A stretch of DNA of 8,631 nt from Acidilobaceae archaeon (GCA_027013765.1 JALWGG010000086.1:1-8631); one strand, 5' to 3'. Positions 1 through 7,106 are shown, counted from the stretch's first letter. Translations and numbers: made by a program. Notes: generated by a model from the letters alone, not told the origin.

Positions 1-1
1 C

Positions 2-1081
2 AGGTCCATCGCGTCCAGGTACCCGGTGGTGGCTGGGGGGCCCCATGCGGAGGGGGCATACTGGCACCTTCTCCGTGACGGGGCTCTTGCAGCCGTGATC
101 GGTGACGGGGAGGCGGCGATTACGGGGCTTGTGGAGTACATGCTTGGATGGAGGGATATTAGTAGTGTCCCAAACATCGCGTATATAGACTCTGGCAGGT
201 TCAGGACCTCCAGGGTCGTGCTTGTAGACCTGGACGAATACAAGCCCTATAGCGAGGTCCTCAACCTATACCCGCCGATAGAGATAATGAGGGGGTGCAT
301 GTACAGGTGCAGGTTCTGCCAGGTTCCATGGCAGTTCAAGAGTAGCGTGAGGTACCGTAGCCCGGGTCCTGTGAGGGACGCGGTTAGGGTCTATGTTAGG
401 CATGGGAGGAGGGATATAAGATTCATAGCCCCCGTGGGGTTCGCATACATGAGCGTGGATGGCAAGCCGAATCCAAGTGCCATAGAGGAGCTGCTTAAGG
501 GTGTCAGGAGCGAGGGGGGCAAGCCATACCTAGGCACATTCCCCAGCGAGACGAGGCCGGAGTACATAGACCCCGAGGTCCTGAATATCGTTAAGAGATA
601 CGCGGCTAACAAGAGGATCTCCATAGGCCTCCAGAGCGGGAGCGAGGACCTCCTCAAGAGGGTCGGTAGGGGTCATGGTGTTGCGGAGGCTCTTGAAGCC
701 GTAGAGCTGGTGTTGAAGCATGGATTCGGGGTTGTAGTGGACTTGATATTCGGGATGCCGGGGGAGGCTGAGGAGGATGTGGAGGAGACGATAGAGATCA
801 TGTACAAGCTAGCGGGTATGGGAGCCAAGATGAGGCTCCACACATTCCTCCCACTACCAGGAACACCCTATGCCAGGACCAGGCCCCAGGGTATCCACCC
901 GAAGTATAGGAGGGCGGTGCTAAGGCTACTAGGCAGGGGAGTCTTTGAGGGGGACTGGAGAGAGCAGGAGGAGCTCGCGTGGAGGATGTACTGTAGGATG
1001 GCCAGGGACCCATATCCCTCCACGGAGCCGAGGCCCCTGCCGGGCTATACTAGATACTGTACCACACGTAACACCAGCTAG
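2..1081 (+). CDS. B12-binding/radical SAM protein, 5' end cut off by window edge
   Basis: The reading frame is open to the left edge, so the N-terminus is missing; the GTG at 26 is internal. The first visible residues (YPVVAGGPH, then GDGEAA) look like the end of a B12-binding domain of the type fused to radical SAM enzymes. The radical SAM domain follows: CMYRCRFC at residues 91-98 counted from GTG 26 is the CxxxCxxC motif whose three cysteines hold a 4Fe-4S cluster that cleaves S-adenosylmethionine. Later IGLQSGSEDLL, DLIFGMPGE and FLPLPGTP match the conserved strands and substrate-side loops of the barrel. The layout recalls the MJ_1487-type archaeal family, whose substrate I do not know. 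It ends in TAG, 73 bases before argG. The class is secure; the exact family is from memory. Confidence 0.88.
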   Translation, partial: RSIASRYPVVAGGPHAEGAYWHLLRDGALAAVIGDGEAAITGLVEYMLGWRDISSVPNIAYIDSGRFRTSRVVLVDLDEYKPYSEVLNLYPPIEIMRGCMYRCRFCQVPWQFKSSVRYRSPGPVRDAVRVYVRHGRRDIRFIAPVGFAYMSVDGKPNPSAIEELLKGVRSEGGKPYLGTFPSETRPEYIDPEVLNIVKRYAANKRISIGLQSGSEDLLKRVGRGHGVAEALEAVELVLKHGFGVVVDLIFGMPGEAEEDVEETIEIMYKLAGMGAKMRLHTFLPLPGTPYARTRPQGIHPKYRRAVLRLLGRGVFEGDWREQEELAWRMYCRMARDPYPSTEPRPLPGYTRYCTTRNTS

Positions 1082-1083
1082 CC

Positions 1084-1128
1084 CTATGTAACCCGATAGA
1101 CACATTTCTAATTACATAGTGTAACGCG
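1084..1128 (+). promoter_or_regulatory. Operator-like inverted repeat upstream of argG
   Basis: The gap before argG holds TTACA-TAG-TGTAA (1112-1124), a perfect 5-bp inverted repeat with a 3-base centre. CTATGTAA at 1084-1091 is also the exact reverse complement of TTACATAG at 1112-1119. TGTAACCCG (1087) and TGTAACGCG (1120) form an 8-of-9 direct repeat. The cluster covers the place where a TATA box for argG would be expected (about 1105-1120). A regulator site is an inference; no known crenarchaeal arginine box was matched. Confidence 0.4.
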
Positions 1129-1154
1129 TCCAACCCTATCCATGGTGGGCCCGT

Positions 1155-2387
1155 GTGAAGGTAGTCCTATCATACTCTGGAGGCCTGGACACATCAGCAA
1201 TACTACTACTATTAAGGGAGAGGGGGTACAAGGTTGTCACCGTCACTGTAGATGTCGGCCTCGACGAGGACCTTGAAAAGGTGGAGGAGAGGGCATACAT
1301 GCTAGGCTCCCACAAGCACTATAACATAGACGCTAGGGAAGAGTTCGCATACAAGTACATATCAATGGCGGTCAAGGCCAACGCACTCTATGAGGAATAC
1401 TACCCGCTAGGCACAGCACTAGCAAGACCCCTGATAGCCGAAAAGGTTGCAGAGATAGCTAAGGCTGAGGATGCCGACGCGGTAGCCCATGGATGCACGG
1501 GTAAGGGTAACGATCAAGTTAGATTCGACTCGACACTAATGTACCACCTTGGGCCGGGATACAAGATAATGGCCCCCGTGAGGGAGATGGGGCTCACAAG
1601 GGAGAAGTCGATAGAGATCCTATCCAGACACGGCTTCAAGCCCCCGGGAAGCCATGGAAAGTATAGCATAGATGAGAATATGTGGACCAGGAGCATAGAG
1701 GGGGGGCCTATAGATGATGAATGGATGGAGCCGCCTGAAGACGCCTTCCTATGGACCAAGAGCCCAGAGGAGGCTCCAGCAGAGCCTCTATACCTAGAGA
1801 TAGGATTCGAGGAGGGAGTACCAACCACACTAAACGGGGAAAAACTGAAACTCCACGACCTTATAGAGAGGCTGAACACGCTAGCCGGGCTACACGGCTA
1901 TGGAAGGATAGACCATATAGAGAACAGGGTTGTCGGCCTCAAGTCCAGGGAGGTATATGAGGCTCCAGCCGCACTAACACTCATAAACGCCCACAAGGAC
2001 CTTGAGAAGCTAATCCTAACACCCAGGGAGCTGAGGTTCAAGAGGCTCCTAGACCAGGAGTGGAGCGACCTAGTATATAACGGGCTCTGGATAGAGCCCC
2101 TAAGGAAGCACATAGAACAAGCAATAAACAGCATCAACGAATACATAACTGGCACGGTTAGAGTGAAGATCTATAAGGGGTCACTACAGGTAGTAGGAAG
2201 GAGAAGCCCCTACTCAGGCTACAGCAAGACCATGATAGACTACAACAAGGGATGGTACCCCACGGGAGAAGAAGCCCAGGGATTCGTCAAGATATACACC
2301 ATGCATAGCATAAACACGGCCTGGACCCGCTACAAGAAGGGGGTCCAGGATAATGAAGCAACAGGTGAAAGGCTAATATACACATGA
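1155..2387 (+). CDS. argG: Argininosuccinate synthase
   Basis: This enzyme joins citrulline and aspartate using ATP (to AMP and pyrophosphate), giving argininosuccinate, the penultimate step of arginine synthesis in the cytoplasm. The 410 residues match the usual length of about 400. The N-terminal SYSGGLDTS (residues 6-14) is the PP-loop that binds ATP. YYPLGTALARPLIA (82-95) and HGCTGKGNDQVRFD (112-125) are the conserved citrulline/aspartate-binding segments, and SIDENMWTRSIEGG (171-184) and IENRVVGLKSREVYEAP (255-271) are typical of the synthetase domain. The start is GTG at 1155, with GGTGGG (1144-1149) five bases upstream; no better in-frame start fits the PP-loop. argH, often adjacent in archaea, is not in this window. 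Function is secure. Confidence 0.97.
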   Translation: MKVVLSYSGGLDTSAILLLLRERGYKVVTVTVDVGLDEDLEKVEERAYMLGSHKHYNIDAREEFAYKYISMAVKANALYEEYYPLGTALARPLIAEKVAEIAKAEDADAVAHGCTGKGNDQVRFDSTLMYHLGPGYKIMAPVREMGLTREKSIEILSRHGFKPPGSHGKYSIDENMWTRSIEGGPIDDEWMEPPEDAFLWTKSPEEAPAEPLYLEIGFEEGVPTTLNGEKLKLHDLIERLNTLAGLHGYGRIDHIENRVVGLKSREVYEAPAALTLINAHKDLEKLILTPRELRFKRLLDQEWSDLVYNGLWIEPLRKHIEQAINSINEYITGTVRVKIYKGSLQVVGRRSPYSGYSKTMIDYNKGWYPTGEEAQGFVKIYTMHSINTAWTRYKKGVQDNEATGERLIYT

Positions 2388-2400
2388 GCATGCATATAAT

Positions 2401-2420
2401 AATATAATATATATTATATT
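2401..2420. repeat. Perfect 20-bp AT-only palindrome after argG
   Basis: The left half AATATAATAT and right half ATATTATATT are exact reverse complements with no spacer. It starts 13 bases after the argG stop and lies about 30 bp before the pfdA TATA box. It could be part of a transcription end signal, an easily melted upstream promoter element, or low-complexity DNA that is symmetric by chance. Confidence 0.6.
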
Positions 2421-2450
2421 GATATTCAATTAGAATATTATAGTCAAATA

Positions 2451-2488
2451 GTTATATAGGAGTATGTACACCATAACTATAACGGTGA
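2451..2488 (+). promoter_or_regulatory. pfdA promoter (TATA box) and ribosome-binding site
   Basis: GTTATATA at 2451-2458 is a good archaeal TATA-box match. Start of transcription about 25 bases downstream (near 2480) would give a leader of about 15 bases holding GGTGA (2484-2488), complementary to the 3' end of archaeal 16S rRNA and seven bases before the ATG at 2496. So pfdA probably has its own promoter separate from argG. Confidence 0.65.
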
Positions 2489-2495
2489 CCCGGGA

Positions 2496-2906
2496 ATGGC
2501 TGAGAGGCCCCAGGCCACGGACAAGCTTGAGGAAGAGCTAAGAACCCTATTCGGCCAGGCAGAGAGTATGAGGCAACAGATAGCGACGATAGATGCAACA
2601 ATACTAGACCTAGCAACAGTAATAGAAACCCTAGACTACATAAAATCAAGGGGCAGCGACAAGATCGTGCTAGTACCAATAGGAGCCGGGAACTTCATAA
2701 GGGCCAAGATCGTTGACACCGAGCATGTGATAATGGGTGTAGGCGGCAGGCTAAGCGTTGAGGCAAGCGTCGACGACGCCAAGGAGCTTATAAACCAGAG
2801 GATAGAAAGCCTGGAGAAGCTAAGGCTAGACCTGAGGAGGAAGCTTGAAGAGGTAAATGCTAGGATAAGGGAGCTGATAGAGAAGACAAGAGAGGAAACC
2901 CAGTAA
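2496..2906 (+). CDS. pfdA: Prefoldin alpha subunit
   Basis: Prefoldin is an ATP-independent chaperone, a hexamer of two alpha and four beta subunits, that holds unfolded proteins at the tips of its coiled coils and passes them to the thermosome. The 136 residues fit the alpha subunit: a first helix (about 8-50, heptad-rich), a double beta-hairpin region (about 56-90, including VLVPIGAGNFIRAKI and VIMGVGGRLSVE, the hallmark of the alpha type), and a second charged helix (about 92-133) that pairs with the first. The ATG is fixed by the GGTGA seven bases upstream. A small prefoldin-like gene follows after 51 bases on the same strand, with no clear promoter between, so they probably share a transcript. 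Confidence 0.95.
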   Translation: MAERPQATDKLEEELRTLFGQAESMRQQIATIDATILDLATVIETLDYIKSRGSDKIVLVPIGAGNFIRAKIVDTEHVIMGVGGRLSVEASVDDAKELINQRIESLEKLRLDLRRKLEEVNARIRELIEKTREETQ

Positions 2907-2957
2907 GACAGTCAAGGTCCACACTATCAACCCCCCACTATTTTAGGGGTATGAATA

Positions 2958-3158
2958 ATGCCTGGGATAGATGAGCTTGAGCTTAGATTAAAAGAGTTGG
3001 AGGAGGTATTGAAGCTAATCAACGAGGGGAGGGCGAAGAGGTTCTTCCTCAGCTTTGGGGGAAGCGTATTTATAGAGGTTGACGAGGAGTATGCACGCGA
3101 GTACATAGAGAGGAGGATCCTGGCTCTCAAAGCCGCTGGGAAACGGTCTTCTCCATAA
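2958..3158 (+). CDS. 66-residue prefoldin-beta-like small protein
   Basis: No exact family is recognised. The sequence shows a charged helix with heptad leucines (about residues 4-24), two short strands (KRFFLSFG at 27-34 and SVFIEVDEE at 36-44), and a second charged helix (about 45-61). The central part resembles the prefoldin beta pattern, in which strands like VYKSSGNILIRV are followed by a helix rich in E, L and R; here GGSVFIEVDEEYAREYIERR takes that place. Each helix is about half the normal length, so this would be a short, single-hairpin version. It follows pfdA by 51 bases, with AGGGGT (2945-2950) seven bases before the ATG. The last 32 bases overlap the end of the opposite-strand dph6. 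The gene is likely real; the prefoldin link is an inference from pattern and position. Confidence 0.78.
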   Translation: MPGIDELELRLKELEEVLKLINEGRAKRFFLSFGGSVFIEVDEEYAREYIERRILALKAAGKRSSP

Positions 3159-3837
3159 GGCCTACATCCTCGATAACAAGCTCGGCCTCGAACTCGTTGA
3201 TCCTCCGGGGACGCCCCTTAACAAGGAGCCTACTCTTATAGTGGGGTGCATCTATAACCAGTGTCTCAGCCTCTCCACCCTCGAACGCCGGGTTGAAGCC
3301 ATACCTCCTGGCATGCTCTATGATCTCCTCCACCTCACTATACCCTATGGGCCTTCCCAGAAGCCTGTGGGGGAGGCCCATGGTCGAGATCCTGGTGATT
3401 ATGAACACTATACCGTCCTTCACAAGCATTCTTAGATACTCCTCCTGGTCCATCAGCCAGTGGGGGGCATACACCTCCACGCCCAGCCTGGAGGCTATCC
3501 AGCTGATCCTATTATACTGGTACATGCTTGCGAGCGCCCCAACGCTTATAGCGTCAAACCCCACCGTGTCTCTTAGATTCCTCAACGCGTCATACAGCTC
3601 CTCCACCTCCCTCTCCTTCACCCCGCTAACCTCGACCATGTGGACCCTATCCTGGTACCCCATGGCCCTCGCCTGCAGGAGCGCTATGTCGACGTGGGGG
3701 ACGTGGAACATCCAGCTGTCTACTGTTCTGGACCTCACCACAAGTATACATGAGACTCTGTACCCGCTCCTGATAGCCTTATACAATGCATAGTTGCTAT
3801 CCTTCCCGCCGCTGAGTAAGGCGCACACGCTCTTCAT
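3127..3837 (-). CDS. dph6: Diphthine-ammonia ligase
   Basis: The last enzyme of diphthamide synthesis: it uses ATP and ammonia to amidate diphthine on the modified histidine of elongation factor 2. The 236 residues match archaeal members (about 220-240). LLSGGKDSNYAL (7-18) is the PP-loop ATP site. VGALASMYQYNRI (99-111) matches the family pattern GAIxSxYQxxR, YAPHWLMDQEEYL (123-135) matches PLWxxdQeeLL, and NPAFEGGEAETLVIDAP (182-198) matches the C-terminal GExGEyETlVlDAP signature. The ATG overlaps the stop of the upstream gene in an ATGA junction, so translation is probably coupled. Its 3' end overlaps the convergent small prefoldin-like gene by 32 bases. Confidence 0.93.
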   Translation of the reverse strand: MKSVCALLSGGKDSNYALYKAIRSGYRVSCILVVRSRTVDSWMFHVPHVDIALLQARAMGYQDRVHMVEVSGVKEREVEELYDALRNLRDTVGFDAISVGALASMYQYNRISWIASRLGVEVYAPHWLMDQEEYLRMLVKDGIVFIITRISTMGLPHRLLGRPIGYSEVEEIIEHARRYGFNPAFEGGEAETLVIDAPHYKSRLLVKGRPRRINEFEAELVIEDVGLMEKTVSQRL

Positions 3838-4142
3838 AGGGATTCAGCCCTCTTATAGCATTCACTCTTTGCACCCTCAAATCCCGGATCCTCGCCCTCG
3901 TCCACGACAAGCCTTAGGCTGACTAATTCAACCCTATTAGGAGTTATTAGGATTGTGATGACGCATCTGCCACGGTCAATGTAGCATAGCCTTACATCAC
4001 CCATCTCAATGACGCTACTACACTCTTCCGGGGGCCTTTCTAGGAGCTTGTAGTAGTCTATGGAGTAGAATACCCTCCCCTCCCCAGCTACCCTTATAAT
4101 CCTGTAATGTTCCTCGAAATACCTCTCCTCTACAATAGGCAC
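3834..4142 (-). CDS. Unrecognised small protein, second gene of the dph6 operon
   Basis: I do not recognise this 102-residue protein. It is soluble-looking, with no signal or membrane segment, and alternates short strands with charged stretches: an N-terminal acidic/aromatic part (EERYFEEHYRIIRV), a middle part with three cysteines (EECSS, RLCYI, GRCVI) and a hydrophobic strand (CVITILIT), then LVSLRLVVDEGEDPGF and a fourth cysteine near the end. The cysteines are not arranged as zinc-binding pairs. The start is GTG at 4142, with AGGTGG at 4157-4152 nine bases upstream inside the end of the preceding gene. Its TGA overlaps the dph6 ATG (ATGA), and only one base separates its start from the previous stop. 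The tight packing argues that it is a real gene working with or near Dph6. Confidence 0.85.
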   Translation of the reverse strand: MPIVEERYFEEHYRIIRVAGEGRVFYSIDYYKLLERPPEECSSVIEMGDVRLCYIDRGRCVITILITPNRVELVSLRLVVDEGEDPGFEGAKSECYKRAESL

Positions 4143-4143
4143 C

Positions 4144-4416
4144 CTAGCTCTCCACCTGCACCGGCGATACAGGCTTTAGGGGGCCTCCGCAGTATGGGCA
4201 GGTATACTTCACCTTCCTGGCATCGGCATGGCAGAAGTAAGCGTTATACTCCTTGGCACACTTAGGGCATGCATATACAACGATGTACTGCCTAGTTCCA
4301 GGATAGCTGCCAGTAAGGCTTAGGTACCTACCACAGATCCTACACCTGACGCTAACCCACCCCATATGTCCCTGGGCATTGGTCCCCTTATCCAGGCCGA
4401 GCGTCAACCCAATCAT
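4144..4416 (-). CDS. Small double zinc-ribbon protein, first gene of the dph6 operon
   Basis: A 90-residue protein (from ATG 4416) with two zinc-binding sites in sequence: CRIC at 25-28 pairs with CPKC at 50-53, and C62-H63 pairs with CPYC at 73-76. Such ribbons bind nucleic acid or protein in archaeal transcription and translation factors, but nothing here identifies the partner. The start is uncertain: TTG 4425 adds three residues, ATG 4416 sits about 12 bases after the expected transcription start of the upstream TATA-like box, and an internal ATG at 4365 would leave the ribbons intact. It leads a three-gene minus-strand unit with an orphan gene and dph6. A role linked to diphthamide is only guilt by association. 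Confidence 0.8.
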   Translation of the reverse strand: MIGLTLGLDKGTNAQGHMGWVSVRCRICGRYLSLTGSYPGTRQYIVVYACPKCAKEYNAYFCHADARKVKYTCPYCGGPLKPVSPVQVES

Positions 4417-4450
4417 ACACCCCAACTAGCCCCACGGGATCCCTCTATGG

Positions 4451-4458
4451 ATTTAAAT
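4451..4458. promoter_or_regulatory. TATA-like box between two divergent genes, possibly shared
   Basis: ATTTAAAT is a self-complementary 8-mer in the 46-bp gap between the zinc-ribbon gene (minus) and the membrane-protein gene (plus). It lies about 38 bp before ATG 4416 on the minus strand, the normal spacing for an archaeal promoter with a short leader. Read to the right, transcription would begin near 4480, which is after the annotated plus-strand ATG at 4463 but before a TTG at 4499. Confidence 0.5.
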
Positions 4459-4462
4459 TCTA

Positions 4463-5284
4463 ATGCCTCACACACGGGCATGCACGGGGAGTGGTGGATT
4501 GGGTTTAACGGCTAAGATACTGATAATTGTAACGTTTATGGCGATGCTGGTATCGGGAATAATAGGGGCATACCTCTACTACTCCTACGTGAGCCCGGTT
4601 GAAAGGCTGGCCGATACAGGGAAGCTCTCCCTGGAGGAGGTCCTCGACAAGGTCTCCTATATAGAGTATAAGGAGACTGTAAATGAATCAACATACATCT
4701 TCAAGGTAAGTAATAACCCGGGGGACAATACAGGATTGATAGAGGCTTATACAGGCAATGGTACCCTCCTCTACAAGCTAGAATACAAGTACAACGGAGA
4801 CCTATTGTCGGAGGTCTATAAGATATACCCCAACGGTTCAAGGGAGGAGGTAAACCCTAGAGTATATGAGCCCGACTTCAAGACCAGCATACACCTGAGA
4901 GTCGCTGGCAGATCGGCGAACGTGTCCCCCAGCGCCGGTGTGGGCCCAGTATACATGATATACTATCTAACAGACGAGCTAGATATAGACTGGAAGGCCG
5001 CAACAAGTCCCCGGGGAGGAGTGATTAGCCAGGTGGTTAGCATTAATATAATTCCTGGAGAGGTGGACTTCCTGGGTGAGAGGGTTAGGGGGACTATACT
5101 AAGCATAACCCCAGTCAACCCGCTCTTCAGCCCCACAATATGGGGCATGCCAGAATACTCAATATACCTTGCAAACCTGGACGGCATAGTTGTATCCCCA
5201 AAGTACAGGATGGTGCTGACCCTGCAGGCTGGAGAATACATTGTAGATGTTGAGCTGGTCAACATACAACTAGCCGAGGGGTGA
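4463..5284 (+). CDS. Membrane-anchored extracytoplasmic protein of unknown function
   Basis: The 273-residue product has one hydrophobic N-terminal segment (about residues 19-40, ILIIVTFMAMLVSGIIGAYLYY), which fits a signal anchor leaving about 230 residues outside the cell. That part has four N-glycosylation sequons, NES (74), NGT (99), NGS (124) and NVS (153), as expected for a surface protein of a crenarchaeon. It is rich in strands and tyrosine, with no cysteine outside and no catalytic motif that I recognise. The start is doubtful: the ATG at 4463 adds a polar MPHTRACTGSGG before the anchor and has no ribosome-binding site, while TTG at 4499 would place the anchor near the N-terminus and follows a G-rich GGGGAGTGGTGG stretch. 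The 3' end overlaps the convergent TatD-like gene by 15 bases. Confidence 0.82.
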   Translation: MPHTRACTGSGGLGLTAKILIIVTFMAMLVSGIIGAYLYYSYVSPVERLADTGKLSLEEVLDKVSYIEYKETVNESTYIFKVSNNPGDNTGLIEAYTGNGTLLYKLEYKYNGDLLSEVYKIYPNGSREEVNPRVYEPDFKTSIHLRVAGRSANVSPSAGVGPVYMIYYLTDELDIDWKAATSPRGGVISQVVSINIIPGEVDFLGERVRGTILSITPVNPLFSPTIWGMPEYSIYLANLDGIVVSPKYRMVLTLQAGEYIVDVELVNIQLAEG

Positions 5285-6016
5285 GCCGAGAAGCAGGCTA
5301 CTATTCCTGGCAGAATACTCTAGCACAGTATTTGGATCAACCCCCTTAATCCCAGCAACAATCCTTATAGACTCCCTCACCATGAGCGGGCTGAGCCTGA
5401 GCCCCCTATAATTGTATGGAGAGTCGCTCTCAAATACAATAACATCCAGGGGGGCATACTCCGCGACCCTCCTATGCTTCTCCTGGATCCTTATTGCAGG
5501 GTTTATCGAGATATAGTATCCCATATCCTTTACAACGGGGATCAGGTCCAAGGGGCCGGTGTACCAGTGCAGCATGGCCCTCTCAACCCTTCCACTAATC
5601 ATATCTAATACATCCCTCCACGCGCCTGGAGAGTGGATGTTGAGGAACCCGTCAACCTCGCTGGTCAACTCTATGAACTTCTTGAAAGCCTCCACCTGTA
5701 TATCCCATGTATCATCTGGAAGGAACTTCCTGTCAAGGCCCACCTCACCAATACAAGTGACCCCGAGCCTCTCGGCAAGCCTAATAGATTCCATAACGCC
5801 CTCAAGACTACCGCCCTCCCTGAAATTCCAGGGGTGGTATCCTGCGCAGGGGATTACCTGGTCATAGCTCCTAGACAACTCATAGGTCCTAACTATACTT
5901 TTAGGGGCATCACTTACAGATACTATGACGAGCCCCCTATCCCTAGCCAGTATATCCTCGATCTCGTCATCTTTAAGCTCATATGTATGGGCGTGCATGT
6001 CATATACCACACTCAT
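5270..6016 (-). CDS. TatD-family metal-dependent hydrolase
   Basis: The 248 residues carry the ordered metal-binding motifs of the TatD branch of the amidohydrolase superfamily: DMHAH (6-10), GYHPW (59-63), GEVGLD (90-95, the bridging glutamate), NIHSPGAW (126-133), HWYTG (150-154) and FESDSPY (195-201, the catalytic aspartate). TatD relatives are usually Mg-dependent 3'-5' nucleases acting in the cytoplasm, but the divergent archaeal forms are poorly assigned, so DNase activity is only a family expectation. Length is typical (about 250). ATG 6016 is supported by GGTGGG at 6027-6022, five bases upstream. It is transcribed alone and converges on the membrane-protein gene. Confidence 0.9.
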   Translation of the reverse strand: MSVVYDMHAHTYELKDDEIEDILARDRGLVIVSVSDAPKSIVRTYELSRSYDQVIPCAGYHPWNFREGGSLEGVMESIRLAERLGVTCIGEVGLDRKFLPDDTWDIQVEAFKKFIELTSEVDGFLNIHSPGAWRDVLDMISGRVERAMLHWYTGPLDLIPVVKDMGYYISINPAIRIQEKHRRVAEYAPLDVIVFESDSPYNYRGLRLSPLMVRESIRIVAGIKGVDPNTVLEYSARNSSLLLGSPLG

Positions 6017-6050
6017 GTATGCCCACCAAACCGTGATCCTAGAGAAGGGC

Positions 6051-6059
6051 TACTATTAA
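6051..6059 (-). promoter_or_regulatory. Likely TATA box for the TatD-like gene
   Basis: On the minus strand TTAATAGTA is centred about 39 bp before the ATG at 6016. With transcription starting about 25 bp downstream, the leader would be about 12-15 bases and hold the GGTGGG ribosome-binding site. The box is not a strong match. Confidence 0.4.
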
Positions 6060-6214
6060 GCATATCATAGGCCCTAGCATGAACATGCAACCCAAACAAC
6101 CCTAAACTCTCATATTATATGTAATAATTTAGAAAAATTAATAAATTCGGATATATTAACTAGAAGTATACCGCTATCCCTGGCCAGATATGCATCGATG
6201 TTGTAACTGTTTGC

Positions 6215-6223
6215 ATATAAATA
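6215..6223 (+). promoter_or_regulatory. TATA box for the methyltransferase gene
   Basis: ATATAAATA is a strong archaeal TATA-box match at the right end of an AT-rich gap; the part from about 6110 to 6175 is mostly A and T and holds no gene that I can support. The expected transcription start near 6244 gives a 12-13-base leader with GGGGGCG (6246-6252) before the TTG start at 6257. Confidence 0.65.
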
Positions 6224-6256
6224 TTCACAGTAGACAATAATTAATGGGGGCGCGAG

Positions 6257-7051
6257 TTGGCCAAATGGTATGAAGAGTTTTTCGACAGGCTCTATTATGA
6301 AACCTACCGTGTCTTTGAGGATGAGGAGAGGAATGAGAGGGAAGCCCGGTTTATCGTGGAAGCCTTAGGCCTACCCCGAGGGTCACGGATACTTGACTTG
6401 GCCTGCGGCTACGCCCGCCACGCTGTATACCTGGCAAAGTGGGGGTACCATGTTACTTGCCTGGACTTGAGTGATTACCTGCTTGAAAGGGCTAGGGAGA
6501 GGGTTGAGAGGTTCCAGGTAGATGATATGGTTGAGGTGGTTAAGGGCGATATGAGGAAGCTAGACTATGACTCCGAGCTCGACGGGGCCTACAATTTCTT
6601 CACATCATTCGGCTTCTTCAGCGATGATGAGAACTTTAAGGTCCTAGAGGGGGTTGCAAGGGCCCTTAAGCCTGGAGGGGTCTTCCTGCTAGACTTATGG
6701 AATCCCATCCAGGTCATATATAATGCATATATCCACAACGGCCCCAGGAGGACCTGGCATGAAGCAGGAGGCTATATCATACTTGAAGAGGTAAGCTATG
6801 ACTTGTACAATGCAAGGTTAAATGCAGAGAGGACCTTCTACAAGGACAGCATGAAACCCGTCGCAACGAGGAGGTTCACAGTAAGATTCTACATGTACTG
6901 GGAGATAAGGGACCTGCTAGACAGGACAGGGATGGCCATTGACAGGATATACGGATCCTACAAGGGGGAGGAGTACAGCTATACCAGCCCCAGGATGATC
7001 ATAGTAGCCAGGAGGACCTCTACAAAACAAGCCTCCAAAAAGCCGATTTAA
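6257..7051 (+). CDS. Class I SAM-dependent methyltransferase, substrate unknown
   Basis: The 264-residue protein has the Rossmann-type methyltransferase core: motif I LDLACGYARHA (46-56) binds the SAM methionine end, LDLS (69-72) ends strand 2 with the acidic residue for the ribose, GDMRKLDY (97-104) contacts the adenine, and YNFFTSFGFF (112-121) followed by LKPGGVFLLDLWNP (137-150) are the post-I region and strand 5. The C-terminal half (about 160-245) is an added domain with aromatic strands that should set the substrate. Similar sequences are annotated only as generic methyltransferases; small-molecule, protein and RNA targets all remain possible. The start is TTG at 6257: the nearby ATGs at 6244 and 6265 are out of frame. 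It stands alone, 55 bases before the far end of the CRISPR array. Confidence 0.9.
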   Translation: MAKWYEEFFDRLYYETYRVFEDEERNEREARFIVEALGLPRGSRILDLACGYARHAVYLAKWGYHVTCLDLSDYLLERARERVERFQVDDMVEVVKGDMRKLDYDSELDGAYNFFTSFGFFSDDENFKVLEGVARALKPGGVFLLDLWNPIQVIYNAYIHNGPRRTWHEAGGYIILEEVSYDLYNARLNAERTFYKDSMKPVATRRFTVRFYMYWEIRDLLDRTGMAIDRIYGSYKGEEYSYTSPRMIIVARRTSTKQASKKPI

Positions 7052-7106
7052 ACAAACTCAACTCTATCCCTCCCTACTGCAAGCACTCCACCCCACCAGG
7101 CCTATA

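Noticed and set aside
3293..3793. A 166-residue plus-strand open frame
   Set aside because: It lies wholly antisense to dph6, whose protein motifs are clear; its composition is that of a shadow frame.
5633..6070. A 145-residue plus-strand open frame
   Set aside because: It is antisense to the TatD-like gene, which has all its metal-binding motifs.
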